Positions 45,576 through 54,460 of a stretch of 64,000 nt of DNA are shown in pieces (the stretch's first letter is position 1; each line of letters starts with the position of its first letter). The translations under genes and the position numbers were made by a program. Below the pieces are notes generated by a model. It saw only the letters and a list, made by a program, of their open reading frames with translations, did not search any database and was not told the origin of the DNA. Source of the stretch: Paenibacillus sp. BK033 (GTDB taxonomy: Bacteria; Bacillota; Bacilli; Paenibacillales; Paenibacillaceae); NCBI RefSeq assembly GCF_004345425.1, contig NZ_SLVP01000001.1:620001-684000 (forward strand), in the 5' to 3' direction.

Positions 45576-46025
45576 TTGTTTGCCGACATCGTGTCGATTG
45601 CGTCCTTTTGCGGGGAGCTGATCAGCGCCGAACTGTATATAGGCGATGTGCCGGAGGAGAAGACGCTGCCGGCCTTGGCGTTCCCGCCGCCGCGGATTGC
45701 AGACAGCCCGGGCAACCTGGTGTCGTTCCGCAAGACGTATACGCTAGTGATCAAGGTGTTCGAGGAGACCGACAGCAAAGCATTTATGACAGCCGACAGC
45801 ATAGCGGACGCGATCCGCGCGCCGAGGTACCGGATTCCTTGCCTCGCCGAGGATGGTGCAAGGACCGGCGAGTTCATTCGAATTGACAAGCTCGATCTTC
45901 AGATGGGCGGCACCGGAGAAGCTCAATTAACGCTGGAGTGGTCCAGACAGATCGGCTTTGAAAGGGAAACGTACGAGAAAGTAAATACCGTAACGGTTAC
46001 GGAAAGGATGAAAAGCGATGCCTAG
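45576..46025 (+). CDS. Probable tail terminator/completion protein
   Basis: 149 residues, starting at TTG with AAGGGG about 10 bases before. Text such as KTYTLVIKVFEETDSKAFMTADSI and GEAQLTLEWSRQI fits the alpha/beta tail-terminator fold of the protein that lies directly before the sheath gene in PBSX-like clusters (XkdJ position). It would cap the tube at the end away from the baseplate. Assignment rests on position and size more than on sequence. Confidence 0.6.
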   Translation: MFADIVSIASFCGELISAELYIGDVPEEKTLPALAFPPPRIADSPGNLVSFRKTYTLVIKVFEETDSKAFMTADSIADAIRAPRYRIPCLAEDGARTGEFIRIDKLDLQMGGTGEAQLTLEWSRQIGFERETYEKVNTVTVTERMKSDA

Positions 46026-46281
46026 ACCTAGAAAAAGCGAGGTCCAGCCGCCACCGGCGCAAGTACCCGGGGATGCGCTCGAAAGCGCGCCGGCTGCCGC
46101 GGGATTAGAAACGGCGGAGACGCGTTATACGGCGGAAAGCCTGCGCCGAAACGCGCGGGAGCTATTCCGGGTAAATCCGGAAGTGGTTGACGGTGCTTTA
46201 TACGGAGCAAGCGCTCATGAGCTGACCATTGCGGAAGCGCAAGCGCTGATCAACGCCTATATGCAAAGGGAGGTTCGTTAA
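46018..46281 (+). CDS. Small protein before the sheath gene, unknown
   Basis: 87 residues overlapping the previous gene by 8 bases. Pro/Ala-rich N-terminus to about 30, then a helical part (YTAESLRRNARELFRVNPEVVDGAL, cut short here) and ELTIAEAQALINAYMQREV. Phage cluster small protein with no recognised family; ends one base before the sheath start. Possibly a sheath-loading or adaptor protein, but that is a guess. Confidence 0.7.
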   Translation: MPRPRKSEVQPPPAQVPGDALESAPAAAGLETAETRYTAESLRRNARELFRVNPEVVDGALYGASAHELTIAEAQALINAYMQREVR

Positions 46282-46282
46282 G

Positions 46283-47638
46283 ATGGCGGGAGGAACATGG
46301 ATTCAAGGCGTGGAGAAGGTAAGACCGGGATTGTATATGAACTTCAAGATCGCCGCGCTCGAGCGGATCAAATCCGGCGAGCGAGGCACGGTAACGATGC
46401 CGCTTGAGCTGGGCTGGGGGCAGTCGAAAACGTTCCTGAAGATTGAGACCGACAGCGATGTGCTTGAGCTGCTTGGCTACGACATCAACGATCCGAAGAT
46501 GATCAAGGTGCGCGAAGCGAAGAAGCGGGCGAAGACGCTGCTTCTCTACAGGCTGAATGCCGGCGAACGTGCGAAGGTGACATTTGGCGCGGATACTAAC
46601 GCCGTAACGGCAACGGCCATACATACCGGATCAAGAGGCAATGATATTGCCATAGCTGCAGAGGATGACCCGTCCGGAGCGGCAAAGAAGCTGGTTAAAA
46701 CGCTGGTGAGCGGCCGTGTTGTTGACCAGCAGCTCGTCGGCAGCGCGTCCGAGCTGAAGGCTAACGCTTGGGTAACGTTCTCCGGTACGGGCGGCGTTGA
46801 TAAGACAGCGGGCTCCCCGCTTGCGGGAGGTACAAACAGCTCGGTAACGGGCGGAGATCATACGGAGTATCTGGAAGCGACGGAGACGCAGCATTTTGAC
46901 GTTATCGCCTATCCATTCTCGGATGATAATCTCAAAATCTCGTTTATATCGTTTATCAAGCGGATGCGCGAGGAAGAAGGCAAGAAAATTCAAGGCGTTA
47001 TCGCGTCGCCCGTAAAAGACGGAGCATTCTCCAATATTTCGGACTATGAAGGAATCGTCAGCGTTGGCAACGGCGTGGTATTGCTGGACGGCACCACGCT
47101 GAGCGCGCTGGATGCCGTTGCCTGGGTAGCCGGAGCTACCGCCGGAGCTTCGATCATTCAGTCCAATACGTACAGCGCTTATGAAGGAGCGGTTGACGCG
47201 AATCCGCGTCTGAAGAACAGCCAGGTGATCGAGGCGCTGAAGAAAGGCCAATTCGTCTTTGTTCACGACGGCGTGAAGGTGAAGGTCGAGCAGGATATCA
47301 ACTCTCTCGTATCCTATTCGCAGACCCGCAACGGCCGCTTCTCGAAAAATCGCGTAGTCCGCGTGCTGGACGCGATTGCGAATGATTTTGCACGGGTCGC
47401 CAACGACAGCTATATCGGCAAAATCGATAATAACGGAGACGGCCATGCCCTGCTCAAGGCTGCCGCCAATCAATATTTGCGTGATCTGCAGGATGCCGGG
47501 GCAATCCAGAACGTTGATTTTATTAAAGATTTCGAGATCGACACGGTCCGATCGGTCGGGGACGAAGTGTATGTCAATCTGGGCATTCAGCCGGTAGACA
47601 GTATGGAGAAATTTTTCTTTACGGTGGAGGTGCGATAA
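46283..47638 (+). CDS. xkdK: Contractile tail sheath protein (XkdK type)
   Basis: 451 residues, near the size of PBSX XkdK. Starts AGGTWIQGVEKVRPGLYMNF; conserved sheath pieces include AYPFSD (IAYPFSDDNLKISFISFIKR), VAWVAGATAGASIIQSNTYS and C-terminal IQPVDSMEKFFFTVEVR. Subunits form the outer sheath, whose contraction drives the inner tube through an envelope. GGAGG precedes the ATG. First of the main structural genes, with tube and chaperone following at 3 and 29 bases. Confidence 0.93.
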   Translation: MAGGTWIQGVEKVRPGLYMNFKIAALERIKSGERGTVTMPLELGWGQSKTFLKIETDSDVLELLGYDINDPKMIKVREAKKRAKTLLLYRLNAGERAKVTFGADTNAVTATAIHTGSRGNDIAIAAEDDPSGAAKKLVKTLVSGRVVDQQLVGSASELKANAWVTFSGTGGVDKTAGSPLAGGTNSSVTGGDHTEYLEATETQHFDVIAYPFSDDNLKISFISFIKRMREEEGKKIQGVIASPVKDGAFSNISDYEGIVSVGNGVVLLDGTTLSALDAVAWVAGATAGASIIQSNTYSAYEGAVDANPRLKNSQVIEALKKGQFVFVHDGVKVKVEQDINSLVSYSQTRNGRFSKNRVVRVLDAIANDFARVANDSYIGKIDNNGDGHALLKAAANQYLRDLQDAGAIQNVDFIKDFEIDTVRSVGDEVYVNLGIQPVDSMEKFFFTVEVR

Positions 47639-47641
47639 TCG

Positions 47642-48091
47642 ATGGCAAAATTCCGTGCGGACAATACGATCAACGGCCGGGAAGCAAGACTGTTTATTGA
47701 CAGCGAGGAAATCGGCTACGCCAAGTCGTTTGAAGCGACGATCGAGAAGAACAAGGTGGACGTGGCCGTTCTCGGCAACCGCTGGCTTGGCAAGAAGACA
47801 ACATCCTTAAGCGGTACCGGTACGTTGACGCTTTATAAAGTAACGACCAAGTTCTCCAAAATGCTGCTGGAATACGCAACCTCGGGCAAAGATGTGTATT
47901 TCACGCTGCAGGGCGTGCTTGACGATCCGGGCTCCGGCCGCGGTACAGAACGCATAACGCTGCTGAACTGCAATATTGATTCGGTAAAGATCGGACAGTT
48001 CAACGTAGAAGCCGAAGTGCTGGAAGAGGAAATTCCGTTTACCTTCGAAGGTGCCGAAATACCGGAGGCTCTTAAGGACGGCTTTGAATAA
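47642..48091 (+). CDS. xkdM: Tail tube protein (XkdM type)
   Basis: 149 residues, usual for XkdM-like tubes. FRADNTINGREARLFIDSEE and ATIEKNKVDVAVLGNRWLG are typical, with a beta-rich body and IPFTFEGAEIPEAL end. Hexamers stack to form the inner tube. Starts 3 bases after the sheath stop. Confidence 0.92.
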   Translation: MAKFRADNTINGREARLFIDSEEIGYAKSFEATIEKNKVDVAVLGNRWLGKKTTSLSGTGTLTLYKVTTKFSKMLLEYATSGKDVYFTLQGVLDDPGSGRGTERITLLNCNIDSVKIGQFNVEAEVLEEEIPFTFEGAEIPEALKDGFE

Positions 48092-48120
48092 TACTCTCTA
48101 ACTCGGAAGGGGAATGGACC

Positions 48121-48558
48121 ATGACAACGGCAACAAAATCGATGAATGTGTTCATGAAGGGCAAGGCGAAGCAGGCAGCTATCGAGGAGATCCTCGTATC
48201 GCGGCGTTTCGAGGATGAAGAAGGCAACCCGATTCCATTCAAGCTGAAAGCTGTGGACACTAAGCGGATCGAAGAGCTGCAGGACGAATGCACGGTACCG
48301 CAATTCAAAAAAGGCAAGAAAGTCGGCGAAGAAGTGGACTGGAAACGGTTCGCCTGCCGTCTGGCCGTTGAAACAACCGTTTATCCGGATTTCCGCGATC
48401 AGGAGCTGCTGGGCAGCTACGGTCTGGTGGACCCATGCGATCTGGTCAAAGAGATTCTGAACGTAGGCGGCGAATACGCCGAGCTTATTCAAGCGGTTCA
48501 GCGCGTGAACGGCTTTGATACGGACTTTGAAGAGCTGGTGGAAGAAGCAAAAAACTAA
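48121..48558 (+). CDS. xkdN: Tail assembly chaperone, short form (XkdN type)
   Basis: 145 residues. Starts TTATKSMNVFMKGKAKQAAIE; VDTKRIEELQDECTVPQ and RLAVETTVYPDFRDQELL are XkdN hallmarks. Ends EEAKN at a TAA. It sits between tube and tape measure, the place of gpG-type chaperones that coat the tape measure during tail assembly. A slippery heptamer lies on the last codons, so this is the majority zero-frame product of two. GGAAGGGG precedes the ATG. Confidence 0.9.
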   Translation: MTTATKSMNVFMKGKAKQAAIEEILVSRRFEDEEGNPIPFKLKAVDTKRIEELQDECTVPQFKKGKKVGEEVDWKRFACRLAVETTVYPDFRDQELLGSYGLVDPCDLVKEILNVGGEYAELIQAVQRVNGFDTDFEELVEEAKN

Positions 48559-48731
48559 TCCGCAGTGGTGATTATCATGCCCTGATCTCCCACCGGGTCT
48601 GGCAGAAGCATCATCTTCCCCCGCAGGAGCTTTGGCAAATGGATGATTACCACCGCGCTTTTATTTATGCCTCCGAGTTTACGGAGATCGAAGCGGAACG
48701 AAAGGCAGCGCGCGCGCAGGGCCGCAAGTGA
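48121..48731 (+). CDS. xkdN: Tail assembly chaperone, frameshifted long form (gpGT-like)
   Basis: About 203 residues if ribosomes slip -1 on A-AAA-AAC at 48549-48555. The extension, read from 48555, gives LIRSGDYHALISHRVWQKHH, then LPPQELWQMDDYHRAFIYAS and EFTEIEAERKAARAQGRK before TGA at 48729-48731. It has no start codon of its own and is tightly coding-like, ending 36 bases before the tape measure gene. G/GT frameshifting at this position is a known hallmark of long-tailed phages. The T part would bind the tape measure. Confidence 0.8.
48549..48594 (+). other. Programmed -1 ribosomal frameshift site
   Basis: Canonical X-XXY-YYZ heptamer A-AAA-AAC in the correct frame (gcA AAA AAC), followed by TAA. 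Nine bases later GTGG (48565-48568) or GGTG can pair with CCAC/CACC near 48590-48594, enclosing ATCA/TGAT. The spacing fits a stimulatory stem. Structure is by eye, not computed. Confidence 0.75.
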
Positions 48732-48767
48732 GCCCATGCAAGCGGGAGAGGAAGGAGGCGGTTAGGA

Positions 48768-51700
48768 ATGGCAGCCGCAGCCGCACTGACAGGCGCAGGA
48801 TTTAAACTGGCTCTCAAAAAAGGCGCAAAGAAAAAAGGAGCCTCCGTTTTTTTGAACAGCTTTAAAACCTTTAAGAAGCAAGGCCTTGGCAAGCAGGCGG
48901 TGCAGGCTATCTTCGGCAAGAAGACAGCCGCAAAGCCTCCTGCCGGGGCCGAAGAGAAGAAGCCAACGTTCGCCGATCATCTGAAGAGCATGCAGGAGGT
49001 GTTCGGCGGAGTTGGCGAGCAGTTGAAAAGCTTCGGTACCGCTACCGTTGGCGCAGCGGCAGATCTTGAAACCGACAGGATTGGCTTCGACTTTGTGGTC
49101 AGCAAGCTAAAGCCGCCTGGCGGCAAAGGCGGGAAAGGGAAGGGGCCGGCAAGCGCCGCCGCCCTTCAGAAGTCATTTGCCGATTATTGGACGGCGCTGC
49201 GGGATAATGCCCAGACAACCGCGTTCTCGGCCGATGATGTGCTCAAAGGCGGTACCCAGGCTATTAAGCTGACTAAAGGCGATACGGGCAAGGCGATGCA
49301 GCTGGTCAAGCTGGCGGAGAATATGGCTGGCTTTAACCCCGGCAAGACCGTCGCCGAAGCCATGGAAGCGATTGAAGCCGCGAACGGCAAGGATTACAAG
49401 AAGCTGGAGGAATTCGGCTTCGAATTTAAGAAAGGCAGCTGGAACAAGTTCCTGACGGATGCGGGCAAATGGTTCGATGGCGGCTCCAAAAAGCTGAACG
49501 AATCGGCGAACGGCATGTGGGAGATCGTCACGGAGGGCCTAAAGGGCTCCCTGCAAAATGCGGGAGTTGCCGCGCTGGATCAGGTGAAGCCCATCATGCA
49601 GCGGCTCGTAACCTGGCTGACGAACGGCGGCTTCAAGAAGCTGGAGAACATAGCGGCCAAGACCGTAGACGTTCTGGTGAAAAGCTTCTTATGGCTTGCC
49701 GATGTGCTGGGTCCGGTATTTGGCTGGCTGGAAAAGGCACTCGATTGGGTTAGCGCCAACTTCGACTCGTTAAGGCCTGTTCTGAACGGACTTGTAGCAG
49801 CCTTTGCCGCCTTTACGGTCATCTCTACCGTTGCTTCTATCATCTCGGGGATAGGCGTCTTTATTGGCCTCTTGTCCAATCCGATCTTCTGGGTGGTTGC
49901 CGCCATCGGTCTGCTCACGGCAGCCTGGACGGGTAACTGGGGCGGCATTCAAGATAAGACCAAGGCGGCTATCGCCTGGATTGTGTCTGCTTATAACGGC
50001 TTTGTTCAATCGATGAAGCAATTTATCGCGGATACCAAGCAGCTGTTCTCCGATCTTGGCGCCTGGATGAATCAGCTATGGTCGAATGCCGTAACCGGCG
50101 TACAGCAATTTGTGAACCAACTGGTTACGGGAACGATTGCACGCTGGAACCAGCTCGTCAGCACGGTTACCCAGCTTGGCGCGCAGCTGCAAGCTTGGCT
50201 GACCCAGACCTGGAGCAAGATCGTATCGGTGACGACGCAGCTGCTCACGCAGGCCTGGCAGGCGGTCAGCGCGGCCTTCCAATCCGTATGGGCAACCGTT
50301 TCCGGCGTCATGATGCGAATCTTCCAATTCTATTCGCTTGTCTGGAACGGCATGGTGAAGATCGTCTCCGGAGCGGGATCCTTTATCTTCAACACCGTCC
50401 GTTCCGCCTTCCAATCGGTGAGCGGCATCATTACCGCCGCTTTCGACACCATTGTTGGGATCGGGCAGGCGGCGATGGATATGCTGCGAGGCATATTCAA
50501 GGGCGTATGGCAGGGAGCCGCCGGCGATCATCAAGGGGCTGTACAGACGATCCGGAACGCGGTCATGGGAGCAATCGGCAAGATAGGCAGCCTGCTTACC
50601 GGCTTTGCCGCCAAGTCGATTCATTACGCGAAGGCCTTCGTATACGGGTATGTGTCTGGGCTAGGTCAGCTCTATCAGACGGTAAAGGGCGCAATCATGC
50701 CGGTATGGCAAATCGTCACGCAGGTTTGGGGCGCCATCTCAAGCTTTGTCGTGTCGGCTGTCCAGACCGCATGGTCAGCCATTCAAAGGGCATGGGATTC
50801 TATATCCGCTTTTGTTGGGAATGCCTTCAATACGGCTATTGATGCGATTAGGCGAGGCTTTTGGAGCGCGGTCGGCTTTGTGAAGACGGCTGTGCAAACG
50901 ATCAGGCAATGGCTAAGCAACGCAATTGACGCGGCAATTGCCTTTGCGATTCAAAGCTTTCATTCTTTTGTCGGCTTTATGAAAGCGGCGGGGCCGGCAA
51001 TCGTCGAATTTATCAAAAGAACCTTTGAAGCGGTTATCGATGCTTCCGTCAAAGCTTTTTTTACCGTGGTGGAGACATTGGAGTCGGCCATGCGGTCGCT
51101 GTGGTCGGTCATTACGAACACGATGACGGCGATAAAAGCCTTTTTCATCGAAACCTGGGGCATTGTCTCCGCGGCTGTCGTCAACGCCTTTACAACGATG
51201 TACAACTGGGCGGCTAGCACGCTAGCTGCGCTATGGGGGGTTATTTCGCCCGTACTGACGGGCATCGGCGAATTTACCGCTCTGATGTGGGGAATCGTAG
51301 TTGGCGCCTTTGCTTGGGGAGTGCGGATCGTCTATGACCTGATGACCGGCTTCGTTCAGCAGGCGATGTCTTTCGGAACGCAGTTTATGGAAAGTCTCAT
51401 TCAAGGCTTTCAATCGATGTGGGGGACGCTTGTCCAGACGGTGCAGCAAATATGGGATTCGGTCAAGTCGATCTTCGGCAGCGCCACGGCAACGGTGAAT
51501 ATGGCGGTTACGCCTATTAACGGCAGCCACCTGAACGGTTTGAACCGGGTGCCTTTCAACGGTTACATTGCCGAGCTCCACCAAGGCGAGATGGTGCTCA
51601 CCTCGGAGCAGGCGAATCAGTACCGCGGCGGTCAGCTTTCGGCGGAGCAGCAAAGCGCGATGCTTCAGCCTTACGGCCCTTCCGGCGGAGGCTCGGTGAA

Positions 51701-51845
51701 CAATTCGAAGTCGATCGAGATTGCAAACCTGGTTGGCGAGATTCACGTTCATGACGAGGCGGACGAGGACCGTTTTATCGAGAAGCTGAAACGGATGCTG
51801 GAAGAGGATTTATTAACGGAAGGAGAAGGCGTGTATGCCGGTTGA
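48768..51845 (+). CDS. xkdO: Tail tape measure protein (XkdO type)
   Basis: 1025 residues, the largest gene of the cluster. N-terminal Lys/Gly-rich part (GFKLALKKGAKKKGASVFL), amphipathic helices, hydrophobic stretches at about 345-385 (VNGLVAAFAAFTVISTV type and NPIFWVVAAIGLLTAAW), long Gln/Trp-rich helical repeats, and a C-terminus with HQGEMVLTSEQANQYRGG. Sets tail length; at about 0.15 nm per residue the tail would be near 150 nm. Contains no obvious peptidase or lysozyme domain. GGAGG before the ATG. Overlaps the next gene by 11 bases. Confidence 0.9.
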   Translation: MAAAAALTGAGFKLALKKGAKKKGASVFLNSFKTFKKQGLGKQAVQAIFGKKTAAKPPAGAEEKKPTFADHLKSMQEVFGGVGEQLKSFGTATVGAAADLETDRIGFDFVVSKLKPPGGKGGKGKGPASAAALQKSFADYWTALRDNAQTTAFSADDVLKGGTQAIKLTKGDTGKAMQLVKLAENMAGFNPGKTVAEAMEAIEAANGKDYKKLEEFGFEFKKGSWNKFLTDAGKWFDGGSKKLNESANGMWEIVTEGLKGSLQNAGVAALDQVKPIMQRLVTWLTNGGFKKLENIAAKTVDVLVKSFLWLADVLGPVFGWLEKALDWVSANFDSLRPVLNGLVAAFAAFTVISTVASIISGIGVFIGLLSNPIFWVVAAIGLLTAAWTGNWGGIQDKTKAAIAWIVSAYNGFVQSMKQFIADTKQLFSDLGAWMNQLWSNAVTGVQQFVNQLVTGTIARWNQLVSTVTQLGAQLQAWLTQTWSKIVSVTTQLLTQAWQAVSAAFQSVWATVSGVMMRIFQFYSLVWNGMVKIVSGAGSFIFNTVRSAFQSVSGIITAAFDTIVGIGQAAMDMLRGIFKGVWQGAAGDHQGAVQTIRNAVMGAIGKIGSLLTGFAAKSIHYAKAFVYGYVSGLGQLYQTVKGAIMPVWQIVTQVWGAISSFVVSAVQTAWSAIQRAWDSISAFVGNAFNTAIDAIRRGFWSAVGFVKTAVQTIRQWLSNAIDAAIAFAIQSFHSFVGFMKAAGPAIVEFIKRTFEAVIDASVKAFFTVVETLESAMRSLWSVITNTMTAIKAFFIETWGIVSAAVVNAFTTMYNWAASTLAALWGVISPVLTGIGEFTALMWGIVVGAFAWGVRIVYDLMTGFVQQAMSFGTQFMESLIQGFQSMWGTLVQTVQQIWDSVKSIFGSATATVNMAVTPINGSHLNGLNRVPFNGYIAELHQGEMVLTSEQANQYRGGQLSAEQQSAMLQPYGPSGGGSVNNSKSIEIANLVGEIHVHDEADEDRFIEKLKRMLEEDLLTEGEGVYAG

Positions 51846-52485
51846 GTTCTGGTTCACCTATAACAACGGAGCGGAATCGCTGTGGCTGCCCGTCAATCCT
51901 TCCGAACTGAAGGTGACGGCGGGCTCCGCGAATGAAACGGTAACCGTTCAGGGACTTGGCCAGGTGACGGTCATTCAGGATCCGGTGCTGAAGACGTACG
52001 AATTCTCCTCCCATTTTCCCCAGCATTACGGTCCGTATTGCGCCTACAAGGATATTCCTCCTCCCAAGAAATGCGTCGACCAGCTTGAAACCTGGAAGTT
52101 CAGCGGCTTTCCCGTCCAGTTCGTCATTATTAATCCCGAAGGGCAGAAGCTGACGGTGGCGGTAACGATCGAGTCGTTGTCTTACCGCGAGATTGCCGGC
52201 GATATCGGCAGCATCTACTATGAGCTGTCTCTTCGGGAGTTCAAGTATACAAAGCCCCGTACGATCGAGACGAAGGAAGAGAACGGGCAGAAGGTTGCGG
52301 AAATCAGCAGCAAGGGGCAGCGACCGAACCAGACCGTGAAGCCTACCTCTTATACCGTCAAAAAAGGCGATACGTTATGGGCCATCGACCGGATGGTCGG
52401 GGTGCCTTACGAGAAAATTGCCGCGGCCAATGGCATTAAACCGCCCTATACTATTTATCCGAACCAAGTGCTGGTGATTCCATGA
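51835..52485 (+). CDS. xkdP: LysM-domain baseplate protein (XkdP type)
   Basis: 216 residues. N-terminal part LWLPVNPSELKVTAG typical of XkdP/gp53-of-PBSX proteins, C-terminal LysM at about 168-216 (SYTVKKGDTLWAIDRMVG and YPNQVLVIP). It links tube and hub and may touch peptidoglycan. Overlaps the tape measure by 11 bases and the next gene by 4 bases. Confidence 0.92.
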   Translation: MPVEFWFTYNNGAESLWLPVNPSELKVTAGSANETVTVQGLGQVTVIQDPVLKTYEFSSHFPQHYGPYCAYKDIPPPKKCVDQLETWKFSGFPVQFVIINPEGQKLTVAVTIESLSYREIAGDIGSIYYELSLREFKYTKPRTIETKEENGQKVAEISSKGQRPNQTVKPTSYTVKKGDTLWAIDRMVGVPYEKIAAANGIKPPYTIYPNQVLVIP

Positions 52486-53444
52486 TCCGGGTCATGCTTG
52501 TCGACAACGGCAAAACAACGGATGTCACTACGCTTGTGGAAACGGTTGAATGGTCGGGCAGCTCCCAGAAGGCGGTGCGAAAGCTGGCGGTCAGCCTGCT
52601 TTTTGCCAAGGAGGGCGAGGTCAGTCCTGCCATGATCCCTAACGGTTCCGGCATTATGCTGCATGACGGGGAAGAGGAGCTGTTTCGCGGGATTGTCTTT
52701 AACGCCGAATACAAGCCCGGGAAGCTAAGCTTAACCGCGTACGATCAGTTAATCTATCTCTCGAACAACAAGGACTCTTACGTGTTCAAGAGCATGAAGG
52801 CTTCGGCGATTCTAAGCAAGCTGTGCACGGACTTTTCCATTCCGGCAGGAACCGTCGAGGATACCGGCTATGTTATCCCTTACCTGGTATGCGATGAAGA
52901 GACCTTGTTCGATATGGCGAAAAAAGCGCTTGCGATCACTTACCGGCAGAAAGGCATCCGCTACTCGCTGTATTCGAAGGAAGGGAAAGTACAGCTCGTG
53001 CCGTACAGGAAAAACAGCCGGAACTGGGTCATCGAGACCGGCATTAACCTTATCGATTATTCGTACGGCGAATCGATTGAAGAGACCGTTACGAAGGTGA
53101 AGCTGCAGGGCGGCGAGGAGAAGCAGACGATTATTGCCACGGCGGAGAACAAATCGCTGCAGAAGCAGTTTGGCGTCCTTCAGCATTACGAGAAGGTAAA
53201 GGAAAAGCAGAATCGCGCGCAGCTGCAGGAAGCGGCGGATCTCTTGCTCGCCGAGAAAGGGAAAGTCAAGAAATCCCTTAAGCTTGACGAGGTTATCGGA
53301 ATATCAGAGGTTATTGCGGGCACCGCTATCGTGGTGAAGGTTCCGGAGCTCGGCATAGAACGGACCTATGCCGTAGAGGAAGACAATCATCAGTTTAACG
53401 GCCGTTATCACAAGATGTCCCTGACCTTAACCGAGATGACCTGA
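52482..53444 (+). CDS. xkdQ: Baseplate hub protein (XkdQ, gpD-like)
   Basis: 320 residues. RVMLVDNGKTTDVTTLVETV and VEWSGSSQKAVRKLAVSLLF start, ASAILSKLCTDFSIPAG and GIRYSLYSKEGKVQLVPY in the middle, the pattern of XkdQ/P2 gpD hub proteins. A trimer would attach the spike to the tube. Four-base overlap with the LysM gene. Confidence 0.9.
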   Translation: MIRVMLVDNGKTTDVTTLVETVEWSGSSQKAVRKLAVSLLFAKEGEVSPAMIPNGSGIMLHDGEEELFRGIVFNAEYKPGKLSLTAYDQLIYLSNNKDSYVFKSMKASAILSKLCTDFSIPAGTVEDTGYVIPYLVCDEETLFDMAKKALAITYRQKGIRYSLYSKEGKVQLVPYRKNSRNWVIETGINLIDYSYGESIEETVTKVKLQGGEEKQTIIATAENKSLQKQFGVLQHYEKVKEKQNRAQLQEAADLLLAEKGKVKKSLKLDEVIGISEVIAGTAIVVKVPELGIERTYAVEEDNHQFNGRYHKMSLTLTEMT

Positions 53445-53469
53445 ATGGATGGAAAGCAGGTGAACCGAA

Positions 53470-53958
53470 GTGTCACTAGGCGAGCTGATCAGGCAGCACA
53501 GCATGAAGAGCGCCCGGTCGCTGAAGATGCTGGAGCTGATGGAGGCTGAGGTCACGAAGGCTCCGCCGGAGCTGGAGATAAAGCTGAAGGGCAGCGATAA
53601 GCTGATCATCCCGAAGGAGCTGATCGTTGTCGCCGAGCATCTATGCGAGGTGAAGCAGAAGGTCAACCTGAACGCGGGCAGGCAGACGGATGTCGGAAAG
53701 CAGTCTTTTGAGGTGACCATTGCAGAGGTGCCGCACACGGTGCCGCCTCCTACTCCAGATACTTCTCCCCATGGCCATCCGAAGACGATGCTTGAGGTGG
53801 CATTGAAGAACAGAAGCTTCGATATGAAGGAAGGCGAGCTTCAATACATCAATGACGATAAGAAGGATGATCTATTGAAAGAGGGCGACAAAGTCATGGT
53901 GATGACCTTTGAGGGCGGTCAGAAGTTTTTCGTCATCGACCGGATTGTCCAATATTAA
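53470..53958 (+). CDS. xkdR: DUF2577/XkdR-type baseplate protein, copy 1
   Basis: 162 residues, GTG start after AGGTGAACC. Begins MSLGELIRQHSMKSARSLKM; central KLKGSDKLIIPKELIVVAEHL forms an OB-like start; a Pro/His loop with PHGHPK; end EGGQKFFVIDRIVQY. About 70 percent identical by eye to the next gene at both ends but with a different middle. XkdR-type proteins sit at the spike position of PBSX-like baseplates. Confidence 0.85.
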   Translation: MSLGELIRQHSMKSARSLKMLELMEAEVTKAPPELEIKLKGSDKLIIPKELIVVAEHLCEVKQKVNLNAGRQTDVGKQSFEVTIAEVPHTVPPPTPDTSPHGHPKTMLEVALKNRSFDMKEGELQYINDDKKDDLLKEGDKVMVMTFEGGQKFFVIDRIVQY

Positions 53959-53976
53959 ACGAAGGCAGGTGCATCC

Positions 53977-54435
53977 ATGTCGCTTGGGGACTTGATTAAA
54001 CAGCATAGCGTCAAAAGCATCCAGGCGATGAAGCTGCCGGAGCTGATGGAAGCCGAGGTTGTCTCGGATCCTCCCGATTTGAAGATCAAGCTGAAGGGCA
54101 GCGACAAGCTGATTATTCCGAAGGAGCTGATCGTGGTTGCCGAGAGGCTGTGCCAGATCAAACGAAAAGTGAATCTGACTAACAGCGGGGGAACGACGAT
54201 TGGCACTCAGAAATTCGATGGTGATACGGGAGTATCGTCCACCTTCACGCATACCCATCCTTACTCCGTTGAAGTCGGCCTCAAAGATAGAGATTTCAGC
54301 CTAAAGGAAGGCGAAATCCATTACATCAACGACGACAAGAAGGATGACGTGCTTAAAGAAGGCGACAAAGTGATGGTCATTGCGTTTGAGGGCGGACAAA
54401 AGTTTTTTGTTTTCGACCGGATCGTAACCTATTAA
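53977..54435 (+). CDS. xkdR: DUF2577/XkdR-type baseplate protein, copy 2
   Basis: 152 residues, tandem paralogue of the gene 18 bases upstream. Begins MSLGDLIKQHSVKSIQAMKL; ends EGGQKFFVFDRIVTY. The variable middle is GVSSTFTHTHPYSVEV, with an HxH of the kind that binds iron at the apex of some phage spikes. Copy 1 has HGH instead. Two copies could form a layered spike or serve alternative tips. Confidence 0.85.
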   Translation: MSLGDLIKQHSVKSIQAMKLPELMEAEVVSDPPDLKIKLKGSDKLIIPKELIVVAERLCQIKRKVNLTNSGGTTIGTQKFDGDTGVSSTFTHTHPYSVEVGLKDRDFSLKEGEIHYINDDKKDDVLKEGDKVMVIAFEGGQKFFVFDRIVTY

Positions 54436-54460
54436 CTGCTTACAGGAAGGCGGAGAGCAA

